Below are positions 1-8,780 of a DNA stretch of 38,143 bases, one piece after another. The stretch spans positions 1-38,143 of the forward strand of contig CABVRO010000019.1 in NCBI GenBank assembly GCA_902500715.1, read 5' to 3'. A program made the translations under genes and the position numbers. Positions within the stretch are counted from its first letter, which is position 1; the number at the start of each line of letters is the position of its first letter. Origin of the DNA: an uncultured Nitrospira sp. (GTDB taxonomy: Bacteria; Nitrospirota; Nitrospiria; Nitrospirales; Nitrospiraceae). A model generated the notes under the pieces. That model was not told the DNA's origin and searched no databases. It was given only the letters and a program-made list of their open reading frames with translations.

Positions 1-2102
1 TGGAAATCGGAACGGAAGAGTTGCCCTATCAGTTCGTCGCCCCGGCCATGCGCGCGTTGCAGCAATCGGCCGAGACCCTGTTGAAAGACCTGCGCCTTAC
101 CTACGGCGCCGTCCGGACGATGGGCACTCCGCGGCGGCTGGTGTTGTCGATCGAAGGACTTGCGCGGCAACAAGCGTCTGCAGTGAAAGAGGCCATGGGG
201 CCTTCTAAGACGGTGGCCTTCGACCAAAATGGACAGCCAACGAGAGCGGCCGTCGGTTTTGCCGCGGGCCAGGGTATTCCCGTTGAAGATCTGCAAGTGC
301 GACAGACGCCCAAGGGCGAGTATCTCTTTGCGGTGAAGCAGGAAAAGGGACAGTCCGCAGCGGCGGTTCTGACGCAGGCCTTGCCTCAACTGCTGGGAAA
401 ACTGTCGTTTCCCAAAGCCATGCATTGGAACCAGACCGGGGTCCGCTTTGCCAGGCCGGTGCGTTGGCTGGTGGCCCTGTGCGGGGGGAAGGTGCTCCCG
501 ATTCACTTCGCTACGATCAAGGCCGGGAATCTCAGTCATGGCCATCGGGTACTGGGCGCCAAGGTGTCCAGCCCGAAGGGTTTTGCGGTGAAGTCTATTG
601 CGCACTATTTGAAGGAGACCGAACGGCATGGGGTGATTGTGGATCAGGAGCGGCGGCGGGCGATGATCCTCGACCAGTTGGCCTCGCTCGCCAAGTCGGC
701 CCGCGGGCATCTGCACCAGGACGACGATCTGCTGGAGCAGGCTGTCTATATGGTGGAGTCTCCGCTGACGATTCTGGGTTCCTTCAAGCCTCATTACCTC
801 TCGCTCCCGAAAGAAATCCTCATGACCTCCATGAAGGAGCATCAAGGGTATTTCTCTCTGGTCGATCAGAAGGGCGCGCTGCTGCCGAATTTCCTCGCCG
901 TCACCAACATGAAATTGTCGAACATGCAGCTGATTCGCGAAGGGAACGAGAGGGTTCTGGCGGCGCGGCTGGCCGATGCCAAGTTTTTCTTCGATGAAGA
1001 TCGCAAAACCTCGTTGGTCGATCGCGTAGCGAAACAGCTGGCGGTGACGTTCCACCAGAAACTCGGCAGCCTGCATCAGAAAACGCAACGTGTCGTCGCG
1101 ATGGCGGCCCATGTGGCCGGGCAACTCGGTGACGACCGACTGGTTCAGGATTGCCGGCGCGCGGCGGAACTCAGCAAGGCCGACCTGTTGACCGGCATCG
1201 TCGGGGAGTTTCCGACCCTGCAGGGAGTGATGGGCGGGGAATATGCCAAACATGATGGCGAATCTCCGGTGGTCAGCGCGGCGATCCGTGAGCAGTATAT
1301 GCCTCGCGCCATGGAAGGGGAGTTGCCTGAATCGCTCGCGGGAAAAGTGCTGTCGTTGGCGGACCGGTTGGACAGCATCGCAGGATTTTTTCTCGTGGGC
1401 CTGGTCCCGAGCGGATCCGAAGATCCCTTTGCCCTCAGGCGTCATGCCACGGCCATTGTGCGCATCGTGATCGAGAGCAAGCTGCGGCTGAATCTCGCTC
1501 GGGCCGTGCGGGCGGCGCAGGATGTGCTGAGCGGCCAGAATGTGGCGGCGTCCCAGTCAGGCAAATCCGGGTTTCCCGATGTCATCGGTTTTCTGTTCGA
1601 ACGCGTGCGTTTCTACGGAAAGAGCGCGCATCACTTGCGGGACGATGTAATGGAAGCCGTGTTGAAGTCGGCCGACCGCCAGACCATCGACCTGACGGAT
1701 CTTTTCGACAAGATGAAGGCGTTGCAGCAGATCACCGTGCGGGCGGAGTTCGATCCGCTGATCGTCGGGTTCAAACGCGCGCACCGGCTGACCGAGAAGG
1801 AACAGTGGGACCGCAAGCCGGTCGAGTCCGGTCTTTTCCGTGAGGGGGCAGAGTCTGCTTTGCATCAGACCGTGCAGAGTAGTCAACAGGACTATGCGGC
1901 GGCGATGCGTGGCGGGCTATACGGGCAGGCGCTCGATGTGCTGGTTCGAATGAAGGGTCCGATCGACGACTTCTTTAATGCGGTGATGGTGAACGCCGAG
2001 GATCCGGCGGTGCGCGGAAACCGGTTGTCCCTTTTGAAGAGCGTCGACGATTTGTTCATGTCATTCGCTGATTTCTCCCAGATTATGGTACAAGGGACGT
2101 AG
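1..2102 (+). CDS. glyS: Glycyl-tRNA synthetase beta subunit, 5' end cut by window edge
   Basis: This is the beta subunit of the heterotetrameric glycyl-tRNA synthetase, which charges tRNA-Gly in the cytoplasm. The frame is open to the first base: codons from position 3 read EIGTEELP, the conserved extreme N-terminal motif of GlyS. The TTG at 21 is therefore an internal Leu codon and the true start lies upstream of the window. About 700 residues are present, the usual family length. The HGHR segment near residue 180 and the C-terminal region with a DALR-like anticodon-binding fold (last ~110 residues) fit the family. The alpha subunit gene glyQ is normally just upstream and is presumably outside the window. 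The stop is TAG at 2100-2102, 14 nt before the next gene. Confidence 0.95.
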   Translation, partial: EIGTEELPYQFVAPAMRALQQSAETLLKDLRLTYGAVRTMGTPRRLVLSIEGLARQQASAVKEAMGPSKTVAFDQNGQPTRAAVGFAAGQGIPVEDLQVRQTPKGEYLFAVKQEKGQSAAAVLTQALPQLLGKLSFPKAMHWNQTGVRFARPVRWLVALCGGKVLPIHFATIKAGNLSHGHRVLGAKVSSPKGFAVKSIAHYLKETERHGVIVDQERRRAMILDQLASLAKSARGHLHQDDDLLEQAVYMVESPLTILGSFKPHYLSLPKEILMTSMKEHQGYFSLVDQKGALLPNFLAVTNMKLSNMQLIREGNERVLAARLADAKFFFDEDRKTSLVDRVAKQLAVTFHQKLGSLHQKTQRVVAMAAHVAGQLGDDRLVQDCRRAAELSKADLLTGIVGEFPTLQGVMGGEYAKHDGESPVVSAAIREQYMPRAMEGELPESLAGKVLSLADRLDSIAGFFLVGLVPSGSEDPFALRRHATAIVRIVIESKLRLNLARAVRAAQDVLSGQNVAASQSGKSGFPDVIGFLFERVRFYGKSAHHLRDDVMEAVLKSADRQTIDLTDLFDKMKALQQITVRAEFDPLIVGFKRAHRLTEKEQWDRKPVESGLFREGAESALHQTVQSSQQDYAAAMRGGLYGQALDVLVRMKGPIDDFFNAVMVNAEDPAVRGNRLSLLKSVDDLFMSFADFSQIMVQGT

Positions 2103-2116
2103 CGGATGGTGAGCGT

Positions 2117-2635
2117 TTGGACTCTACGTCAGAGAGCCTCCCTGAGTCACCCGAGGCGAGTGCCGCGGCCCAACTGAGGGCGACCAAGGTCCGGCGGTTT
2201 GCGTCCGGCATCAGCGTCGTCATGATGGTGGTGTGCAACGCGGTGTTCCTCTTCGGCATCTGGGTGACCGGCGTCAACTTCGAACGGCTGGTGCGGACAC
2301 CGGATATCTATGACTCCAGACAAGACATTTGCTTGCGACTGGCCTACCAACATGTCCCCGGTTCGGAGAACCCGGTGCAGTTCTGCTCGGAGTGGCTCAA
2401 CCTCGCCGATCCGACCGGGAAGACCCATACGTTTCAAAAAGACGCACAACTCAAACAGGGCGCAGACGGAAAGTTCTATTTCGATTATGGACCGTTCGTG
2501 GACTACCGACTTTTTGCGGTCGGCGCGTTCGTGGTGGGGATCATCGTGTGCGGCATTCGAGTGACCAGGCACGTCGTCAACCGCTACCGCCTGCGATTGG
2601 AAGCCGCCGCCCGCCATTCGGTTCCGACTCATTGA
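2117..2635 (+). CDS. Hypothetical protein with two membrane segments
   Basis: I do not recognise this 172-aa protein. It has a charged N-terminal tail, a hydrophobic segment at about residues 31-53, a roughly 75-residue hydrophilic middle part with two cysteines (Cys72 and Cys90), and a second hydrophobic segment at about 131-149, followed by a basic tail. With positive charges flanking the membrane helices on the outer sides, the middle loop is likely to face the periplasm, where the two Cys could form a disulfide. The start is a TTG with a GGTGAG ribosome-binding site a few bases upstream; no in-frame ATG is available. It sits 14 nt after glyS and 25 nt before ppdK, so it probably shares a transcript with them. 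No function is inferred. Confidence 0.65.
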   Translation: MDSTSESLPESPEASAAAQLRATKVRRFASGISVVMMVVCNAVFLFGIWVTGVNFERLVRTPDIYDSRQDICLRLAYQHVPGSENPVQFCSEWLNLADPTGKTHTFQKDAQLKQGADGKFYFDYGPFVDYRLFAVGAFVVGIIVCGIRVTRHVVNRYRLRLEAAARHSVPTH

Positions 2636-2660
2636 CCTCATAGCACAAGGAGAGCGTCGC

Positions 2661-5510
2661 GTGGCCAAGAAATACGTCTATTATTTCGGAGATGGGAAAG
2701 CCGAAGGCACCGGCAACATGAAGGAACTGCTCGGCGGCAAAGGCGCCGGACTGGCCGAGATGACGAACCTCAAAGTGTCCGTTCCCCCCGGCTTTACGAT
2801 CTCTACCGAGGCCTGCGTCGAATACTACAAACGCGGCAAGGCCTATCCTCCCGGCATGATGGACGAAGCGCTCCACGCCCTGAAGCGGATCGAACGCTCG
2901 ATGAAGGCCGGGTTCGGAGATCCCGACAATCCCTTGCTGGTCTCCGTACGCTCCGGCGCCCGCGCGTCCATGCCCGGCATGATGGACACCGTGTTGAACG
3001 TCGGCTTGACGACCAAGACCGTGCACGGCCTGGCCCTCAAGACGAAGAACGAGCGGTTTGCGCAGGACAGCTACCGCCGCTTCATCGGCATGTTCGGCAG
3101 CATCGTGATGGGCGTCAATCGCGAACATTTCGAAGACATTCTCAAGCATAAGAAGCGGGATCTCGGGGTGACGCAGGACACGCACCTCGATGCCAAGGCG
3201 CTCAAGGAACTCGTCGTCAGCTTCAAGGAGTTGGTGAAGGAAGAGACCAAGCGGGATTTTCCCGACGATCCGCTCGAGCAATTGCGCATGGCGATCAACG
3301 CCGTGTTTTCCTCCTGGTACGGTGCGCGCGCCGTGACGTATCGCCGTCTGTACAACATTCCCGAAACCTGGGGTACTGCCGTCAACGTGGTCGCCATGGT
3401 GTTCGGCAACATGGGCGAAACCAGCGGCACCGGCGTGGCCTTCACGCGCGATCCCGCCACCGGTCAGCGTCAGTTCTTCGGCGAATGTCTGACGAACGCG
3501 CAGGGTGAAGACGTCGTCGCCGGTATCCGGACCCCGCTGCCCGTCAAGGAACTCGAAAAGTTCATGCCGGAGGCATATCGGGATCTCGAAACGACTTACA
3601 AAAAACTCGAGCGCCATTACCGCGATATGCTCGACTTGGAGTTTACGATCCAGGAGGGCAAACTCTATATGCTGCAAACCCGCGTCGGGAAGCGCACGGG
3701 TGTGGCGGCCGTCCGGATCGCGGTGGACATGGTGAAGGAAGGTCTGATCTCGCGGAAGGAAGCGCTCCAGCGCATCGGGCCCGATCAATTGGCGCAGTAC
3801 CTCTATCCTATTTTCGATGCGAAGGAAGAATCGCGCTGCACGCCGCTCGGCAAGGGGTTACCGGCTGGTCCCGGTGCTGCCGCCGGAAAACTCGCGTTGA
3901 CGGCGGATCGAGCGGTCGAGATGAAAGCCGCGGGCAATCGCGTGGTCCTCGTCCGGCAGGAAACCAGTCCGGACGATATTCACGGTATGAACGCCGCGTT
4001 AGGTTTTCTGACTGCCCGTGGCGGCATGACGTCCCACGCGGCTGTGGTCGCCCGGCAAATGGGCAAAGTCTGCGTGGCCGGCTGTGAAGCGATCGAGGTG
4101 TTGGATAGTCAGTCGGTGCGGATCGGGACCCAGGTGTTTCGCGAAGGCGAATACCTGTCGGTCAACGGCTCGACCGGCAATGTGTACGGCGGCGACATTC
4201 CCGTCGTGGAGTCCGAAGTCATCCAGGTGCTGCAGGGCAAGATGGAAGCCTCGGCTTCCGAGAAGTACCAATTATTCGAGTCGGTGCTGAAGTGGGCCGA
4301 CGGCGTGCGCAAGCTGAAGGTGCGGGCGAATGCGGATGTGCCGGATCAGGCTCGCATCGCGCGCAGTTTCGGCGCCGAAGGTATCGGCCTCTGCCGCACG
4401 GAACATATGTTCTTTGCCGAAGACCGTATCCAGATCATGCAGAAGATGATTCTGGCCAGAAAGCGCGAAGAGCGGGAAATGTATCTGGATCAGCTCCTGC
4501 CGCTCCAGAAGCAGGATTTCATCGGCCTTTACCGCGAGATGAAGGGCTATCCCGTTACGATTCGTCTGCTCGATCCGCCCCTGCACGAGTTCCTGCCGAA
4601 GCGTGAAGACCTGATGGTCGAAATCGCCCAGCTTGAACTGACCAGCGGCGCGCCGACGGTGTTGGAAGAAAAGAAGCGGTTGCTGGCTCGTGTGGAGGAA
4701 CTGCATGAGTTTAACCCCATGCTGGGCCTGCGCGGCTGCCGTCTCGGCATTACGATGCCGGAAATTACCAAGATGCAGGCGCGCGCGATCATCGAAGCGG
4801 CCTGCGAGCTCGCGAAGGAAGGCACGAAGATCGTGCCGGAGATCATGATTCCGCTGGTCGGCATGGTCTCGGAAATGAAGGCGCAGAAAGATCTGGTGCG
4901 TGAAGTGGCCACGGACACGATGAAGCGGTACGGGGTGAAACTGTCGTACCTGGTCGGTACCATGATCGAATTGCCGCGGGCTGCCGTGACCGCCGATCGT
5001 ATCGCGCAGGAGGCCGAGTTCTTCTCCTTCGGGACGAACGATCTGACGCAGACGACCTTCGGCTTCTCGCGCGACGACGCCGCGAAGTTCATCGATTTCT
5101 ATAAGACGGCCAATATCCTCGACAGCGATCCGTTTGCGGTGCTGGATCGGGAAGGCGTCGGGGCATTGATGCGCACAGCCATCACGGGCGGGCGCAAGAC
5201 CCGTCCCACGATCAAACTGGGCATCTGCGGCGAACATGGCGGCGATCCCAGTTCAGTGGAGTTCTGTCATCAACTGGGCCTGGACTATGTGAGTTGCTCA
5301 CCCTATCGGGTCGGCATCGCGCGATTGGCTGCGGCACAGGCGGCGCTGGCTGCCGCTGAAACGGAAAAAGCTAAGCCGAAGAAAGTTCAACCGCGCAGCA
5401 AGCGGGTGACGAAATCCAAGCCGGCCAAGAAGGCCGCGACGCCTGCCCCGGCGAAGAAACGGCCTGCTGCCAAGCGCGTGGTTCGTCGCCCTAAGCGTAC
5501 GAAACGGTGA
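2661..5510 (+). CDS. ppdK: Pyruvate, phosphate dikinase with an extra basic C-terminal tail
   Basis: This enzyme interconverts pyruvate + ATP + Pi and phosphoenolpyruvate + AMP + PPi, linking pyruvate to gluconeogenesis. It has 949 residues in the usual order. The N-terminal nucleotide-binding domain covers about 1-350. The swivelling phospho-His domain contains GGMTSHA, with catalytic His near residue 459. The TIM-barrel PEP/pyruvate domain ends with GICGEHGG and DYVSCSPYRVG, with the proton-donor Cys near 879. The family normally ends soon after IARLAAAQAAL (about residue 897). Here about 50 more residues follow, 22 of them Lys or Arg, interspersed with Ala and Pro, like a histone-H1-type tail. 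The start is GTG, with AAGGAG at 2648-2653. The stop overlaps the ribD start by 4 nt. Confidence 0.95.
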   Translation: MAKKYVYYFGDGKAEGTGNMKELLGGKGAGLAEMTNLKVSVPPGFTISTEACVEYYKRGKAYPPGMMDEALHALKRIERSMKAGFGDPDNPLLVSVRSGARASMPGMMDTVLNVGLTTKTVHGLALKTKNERFAQDSYRRFIGMFGSIVMGVNREHFEDILKHKKRDLGVTQDTHLDAKALKELVVSFKELVKEETKRDFPDDPLEQLRMAINAVFSSWYGARAVTYRRLYNIPETWGTAVNVVAMVFGNMGETSGTGVAFTRDPATGQRQFFGECLTNAQGEDVVAGIRTPLPVKELEKFMPEAYRDLETTYKKLERHYRDMLDLEFTIQEGKLYMLQTRVGKRTGVAAVRIAVDMVKEGLISRKEALQRIGPDQLAQYLYPIFDAKEESRCTPLGKGLPAGPGAAAGKLALTADRAVEMKAAGNRVVLVRQETSPDDIHGMNAALGFLTARGGMTSHAAVVARQMGKVCVAGCEAIEVLDSQSVRIGTQVFREGEYLSVNGSTGNVYGGDIPVVESEVIQVLQGKMEASASEKYQLFESVLKWADGVRKLKVRANADVPDQARIARSFGAEGIGLCRTEHMFFAEDRIQIMQKMILARKREEREMYLDQLLPLQKQDFIGLYREMKGYPVTIRLLDPPLHEFLPKREDLMVEIAQLELTSGAPTVLEEKKRLLARVEELHEFNPMLGLRGCRLGITMPEITKMQARAIIEAACELAKEGTKIVPEIMIPLVGMVSEMKAQKDLVREVATDTMKRYGVKLSYLVGTMIELPRAAVTADRIAQEAEFFSFGTNDLTQTTFGFSRDDAAKFIDFYKTANILDSDPFAVLDREGVGALMRTAITGGRKTRPTIKLGICGEHGGDPSSVEFCHQLGLDYVSCSPYRVGIARLAAAQAALAAAETEKAKPKKVQPRSKRVTKSKPAKKAATPAPAKKRPAAKRVVRRPKRTKR

Positions 5511-6634
5511 GGTTGTCTTCTCGCGATCGTGAATACATGACCCTGGCGCTTCGCCTCGCGGCGAAGGGCCGGGGATCCACCAGCCCGAATCCCATGGTCG
5601 GCGCAGTGGTGGTGACCCGCGGCCGAATCGTCGGTCGAGGTTCCCATCGTAAAGCCGGCGGTCCCCATGCCGAAGTCATCGCCCTGAGCCAGGCCGGCTC
5701 ACGGGCTCAGGGCGGCACCCTCTACGTCACTCTCGAACCCTGCAGCCATCTCAAAAAGCGCACTCCCCCCTGTGTTCCGCTGGTCATAGCCTCCGGAGTC
5801 CGCCGCGTCGTGGTAGCCATGGTCGATCCCAACCCGCAAGTGAAAGGCAACGGAGTTGCGCGGCTGACGCGGGCGGGAATTCGTGTCGATGTCGGGTGCT
5901 GCGAGGCCGAGGCGAAGCAGCTCAATGAAGCCTATCTCCATTGGGTGAGGACCGGTCACCCGTTTACCATCCTGAAAGCCGGGATGACGCTGGACGGGCA
6001 GATTGCCACGGCGAGCGGCGAGTCGCAATGGATTACCGATGAAGCCGCCAGACAGCAGGCCAGCCGATTGCGGGCTGACGTAGATGCGATCCTGGTCGGG
6101 ATCGGTACGGTGTTACGCGATAATCCGCAGTTGACCGCGCGGGTGAGCGACAACCCGCCGCGGCCGGCTCCGCGGCAGCCGTTGCGCATTGTGGTCGATA
6201 GTCGATTGCGTATTCCCCTCAAGGCCAAGGTGCTGCAGGACCAGCAGACGGCTCACACGTTGATCGCTACGACAGCGGCAGCTTCAGGGCGTAAGATTGC
6301 GCTTCTGAGGAAGAGGGGGATCGATGTGTTGGTCTTACCGAAGGCTGGTGGCCATGTGAACTTGCCGGTGTTGTGGGCGCGCCTCGGTCAGCTTGGCGTC
6401 ACAACGGTCTTGGTCGAAGGCGGCAGCGACCTGAACGCGGCCGTGCTGCAGGCGGGATTACCCCAGCGATTGATGTGGTATGTCGCTCCGTTGCTGCTCG
6501 GCGGGCAGGATGCAAAAGGAATCTTCGGTGGACAGTCCCCGCGCCGACTCCGGAGTGCCGTGCCCCTGAAGAATGTCCGCATCGAGCCGGTCGGGCGTGA
6601 TATGTTGATAGAAGCGGATTTCGAGACTCATTAG
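5507..6634 (+). CDS. ribD: Bifunctional riboflavin biosynthesis deaminase/reductase RibD
   Basis: RibD carries out the second and third steps of riboflavin synthesis: deamination of the pyrimidine intermediate and NADPH-dependent reduction of its ribosyl side chain. The 375-aa protein has the N-terminal deaminase domain with HAE at residues 54-56 and zinc ligands Cys79 (EPCSH) and Cys89 (RTPPC). The spacing between these Cys is one residue longer than in the E. coli form. The reductase domain runs from about 150 to the end, with KAGMTLDGQIATASGESQWI and a VEGGSDLN motif. I chose the GTG at 5507, which overlaps the ppdK stop as GTGA; a TTG at 5513 is an alternative. ribE lies about 3.5 kb downstream, separated by unrelated genes. 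Confidence 0.93.
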   Translation: MRLSSRDREYMTLALRLAAKGRGSTSPNPMVGAVVVTRGRIVGRGSHRKAGGPHAEVIALSQAGSRAQGGTLYVTLEPCSHLKKRTPPCVPLVIASGVRRVVVAMVDPNPQVKGNGVARLTRAGIRVDVGCCEAEAKQLNEAYLHWVRTGHPFTILKAGMTLDGQIATASGESQWITDEAARQQASRLRADVDAILVGIGTVLRDNPQLTARVSDNPPRPAPRQPLRIVVDSRLRIPLKAKVLQDQQTAHTLIATTAAASGRKIALLRKRGIDVLVLPKAGGHVNLPVLWARLGQLGVTTVLVEGGSDLNAAVLQAGLPQRLMWYVAPLLLGGQDAKGIFGGQSPRRLRSAVPLKNVRIEPVGRDMLIEADFETH

Positions 6635-6641
6635 GAGCGTC

Positions 6642-7967
6642 GTGCGACATTCTTTCCGGCCCTTCGACCGATTTCACCAACGCAGATTCTCCCTGTTTCT
6701 TTTTTCGTGCCTGCTGTGGGCGGGACTTTCAATTCCGGCCACCCATGCCGTGGACGATGGGGCCCCGGCCGACCTGGCCGGGCAGGTCTGGCAATATCTC
6801 ACGACCCAGGATGCCGAACAGCAGCGCACCCTGCTCACGTCGATTGTGCAGCGCCCGGACGCCACGGTGCAGGCCGTGCAGGACCTGTTGCGCAACGGTC
6901 CTCCTCACGGGTTGCAGCCTGTGGGACTCCTGCCGGATGAGCAGATCGTCGTCCGCGAACGACCGTATCGGCTGAGCCTGTCCGTCCCCCAGAGTTATGA
7001 ACCGACCAGAGACTATGCCCTCATCGTCTGTCTCCATGGCGCAGGATTTACCGGTGAAGCATACTTAGATCGATGGAAATCTCGCTTGGGCGAGGGCTAC
7101 ATCCTGGCCTGTCCGACCTATCCCGCCGGCGCCTGGTTCACCAGACGCGCGGAGGATCTGGTGCTGGCAACGGTGCAGGCCGTGCAACAGCGGTATCGGA
7201 TCGATTCCAACCGCATCTTCCTGAGCGGCATGTCCAACGGCGGGATCGGCGCCTGGTTGATCGGCATGCATCATGCGCCTCTGTTTGCCGGACTTGCGCC
7301 GATGGCCAGCGGGATCGATGACGTGTTGTTTCCATTTCTGGAAAACCTCCGCACGACGCCGACCTACATCATTCATGGCTCGCAGGATCAGGTGATGCCG
7401 GTAGAATTGAGCCGGAAGCTGGCGGGAGAACTCAAGAACCTGGGGTACCCGTACATCTATCGCGAGCATGATCGCACCCATGCGATGGCCGGAGGCCATT
7501 TTTTCCCCCGTGAAGAACTTCCCGATCTCGTGAAGTGGTTCGACAATAAGCGCCGGACGCCGGTCCCGAAGGCGCTGACGGTGGTGCGCGACGCCAGCCA
7601 TTTGCTGCCGTTCGGCTGGGTGCGGATCGATGCCACGGACCAGATCGCCTCTTTTTCAGAGGATTTAGTCGATAAGCGCGACGACAGTATCCGGCAGCGC
7701 ACCTACGCCAGGCTGATTGCGCAGGTCACCGGACCGAATCGGATTGAGGTCAAGACCGATCGTGTCCGGCAATACACGTTGTTTCTGAACGAAGACCTTG
7801 TCGATCTGTCGAAGCCGGTCGTCGTCACCACCGATGGGCAGCTCTCCTTCGAGGGCGTGATCGCGCCACAGGTTGAAACGCTGCTGCGGCAGGCGCGACT
7901 CAGACAGGACCACGGGCAACTCTATCCCGCTCATCTCACGCTCTCAGTGCCGCAACGGCCTTCATGA
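6642..7967 (+). CDS. Exported alpha/beta hydrolase, esterase or PHB-depolymerase-like
   Basis: This is a 441-aa secreted or periplasmic hydrolase. Residues 1-36 form a signal peptide with a basic N-terminus, a hydrophobic core at about 16-31 and an AxA-type cleavage site after THA. The alpha/beta-hydrolase core includes an oxyanion segment CLHGAGFTGEAY (about 130-141), the nucleophile elbow GMSNGG with Ser198, a probable acid Asp249 in HGSQDQV, and a catalytic His at 280 or 286. This arrangement resembles feruloyl-esterase and polyhydroxyalkanoate-depolymerase families; the substrate cannot be told. About 140 C-terminal residues after the catalytic domain form an additional, unrecognised domain. 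The start is GTG with AGGAG 4 nt upstream, 7 nt after ribD. The stop overlaps the next start as ATGA. Confidence 0.8.
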   Translation: MRHSFRPFDRFHQRRFSLFLFSCLLWAGLSIPATHAVDDGAPADLAGQVWQYLTTQDAEQQRTLLTSIVQRPDATVQAVQDLLRNGPPHGLQPVGLLPDEQIVVRERPYRLSLSVPQSYEPTRDYALIVCLHGAGFTGEAYLDRWKSRLGEGYILACPTYPAGAWFTRRAEDLVLATVQAVQQRYRIDSNRIFLSGMSNGGIGAWLIGMHHAPLFAGLAPMASGIDDVLFPFLENLRTTPTYIIHGSQDQVMPVELSRKLAGELKNLGYPYIYREHDRTHAMAGGHFFPREELPDLVKWFDNKRRTPVPKALTVVRDASHLLPFGWVRIDATDQIASFSEDLVDKRDDSIRQRTYARLIAQVTGPNRIEVKTDRVRQYTLFLNEDLVDLSKPVVVTTDGQLSFEGVIAPQVETLLRQARLRQDHGQLYPAHLTLSVPQRPS

Positions 7968-8770
7968 ACAGGTTCCGGCCGGTCGCGCGACGAGCCGGCC
8001 TGCTCGGGGTCGTGCTCACAGCCGGGCTGGCGGCCCTCCTCTCCGTTGGACCGGCTGAGTCGGGACGGTGCGCCCTTCCCACAGAACATGCCGGTGTCGT
8101 GTTTCCGCTGGATCGGGTCGAGGCCGCCTGGGCCTGTCGTCTTGAACCGATCCTCACGCATTACGCCACCGCCAATAAGGTCGGGCCGCAGCGCACGCCC
8201 TTGCCGCAACCGGTCTTCCTCTATCTCCTGGATCATCCGGTGATGGCCGCCATGCTGGTCAACCGTCTCGATCTCGGGTTGTATAAGGCCGAGCAGCGGG
8301 AGCAGGGGGAATTCTGGGTCACCGACGGGGAGGGCACGGACGGGATCGTCCATCCCCTGTTTCGAGATTCCGCGACACGGATCTATTACGTGGAAGGAAG
8401 CCATGACGGACGGTTTCTGCCGCGGGTGAGCGGTAAGGCCGTGGTCCTGTTGAGACTGCACCCTGTGACCGACACCCGCGGGATCGAATCGATCGACAGT
8501 ACGATGATCACCTACCTGCGCCTCGACAATCGTTTCTTATCGGGGATGCTGTCGCTGCTCCGTCCGCTGATCGGGAATGTGGTGAATCGTCAGCTCCTGA
8601 AAGCCTTCGATGCTGCCCGCCGGTTGGGTGGCGCGATGCACGAACATCCCGAGCAGGTCTTGTTCGAAGCCATGGATCCACCGGCCTTGCCGGATGAGGA
8701 CCTGGCCTTCTTGAAAGCCGCCCTTGTGAATCTGCACAATCCTGTCGAATCGCCTAGCCCGATACCCTGA
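7964..8770 (+). CDS. Exported protein of unknown function
   Basis: I do not recognise this 268-aa protein. It begins with a signal peptide (basic MNRFRPVARR, then a hydrophobic stretch to about residue 29). The mature part is mixed alpha/beta, rich in Leu, Arg and Asp, and has no further obvious membrane segment. Segments such as YYVEGSHDGRFLPRVSGKAV and the description-free helical C-terminus suggest a single globular periplasmic domain. The gene overlaps the upstream hydrolase gene by 4 nt (ATGA), so the two proteins are probably translated together and may act in the same periplasmic process. An MFS transporter gene follows after 10 nt. Confidence 0.7.
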   Translation: MNRFRPVARRAGLLGVVLTAGLAALLSVGPAESGRCALPTEHAGVVFPLDRVEAAWACRLEPILTHYATANKVGPQRTPLPQPVFLYLLDHPVMAAMLVNRLDLGLYKAEQREQGEFWVTDGEGTDGIVHPLFRDSATRIYYVEGSHDGRFLPRVSGKAVVLLRLHPVTDTRGIESIDSTMITYLRLDNRFLSGMLSLLRPLIGNVVNRQLLKAFDAARRLGGAMHEHPEQVLFEAMDPPALPDEDLAFLKAALVNLHNPVESPSPIP

Positions 8771-8780
8771 TGAGACATCC

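Noticed and set aside
21..2102. glyS starting at TTG 21
   Set aside because: Codons before position 21 encode the conserved EIGTEELP motif, so the gene begins outside the window.
2577..3788. Long minus-strand open frame (about 400 codons) opposite ppdK
   Set aside because: It lies wholly antisense to a well-conserved enzyme, has His/Asp/Gly-rich composition typical of the reverse frame of GC-rich genes, and shows no recognisable domain.
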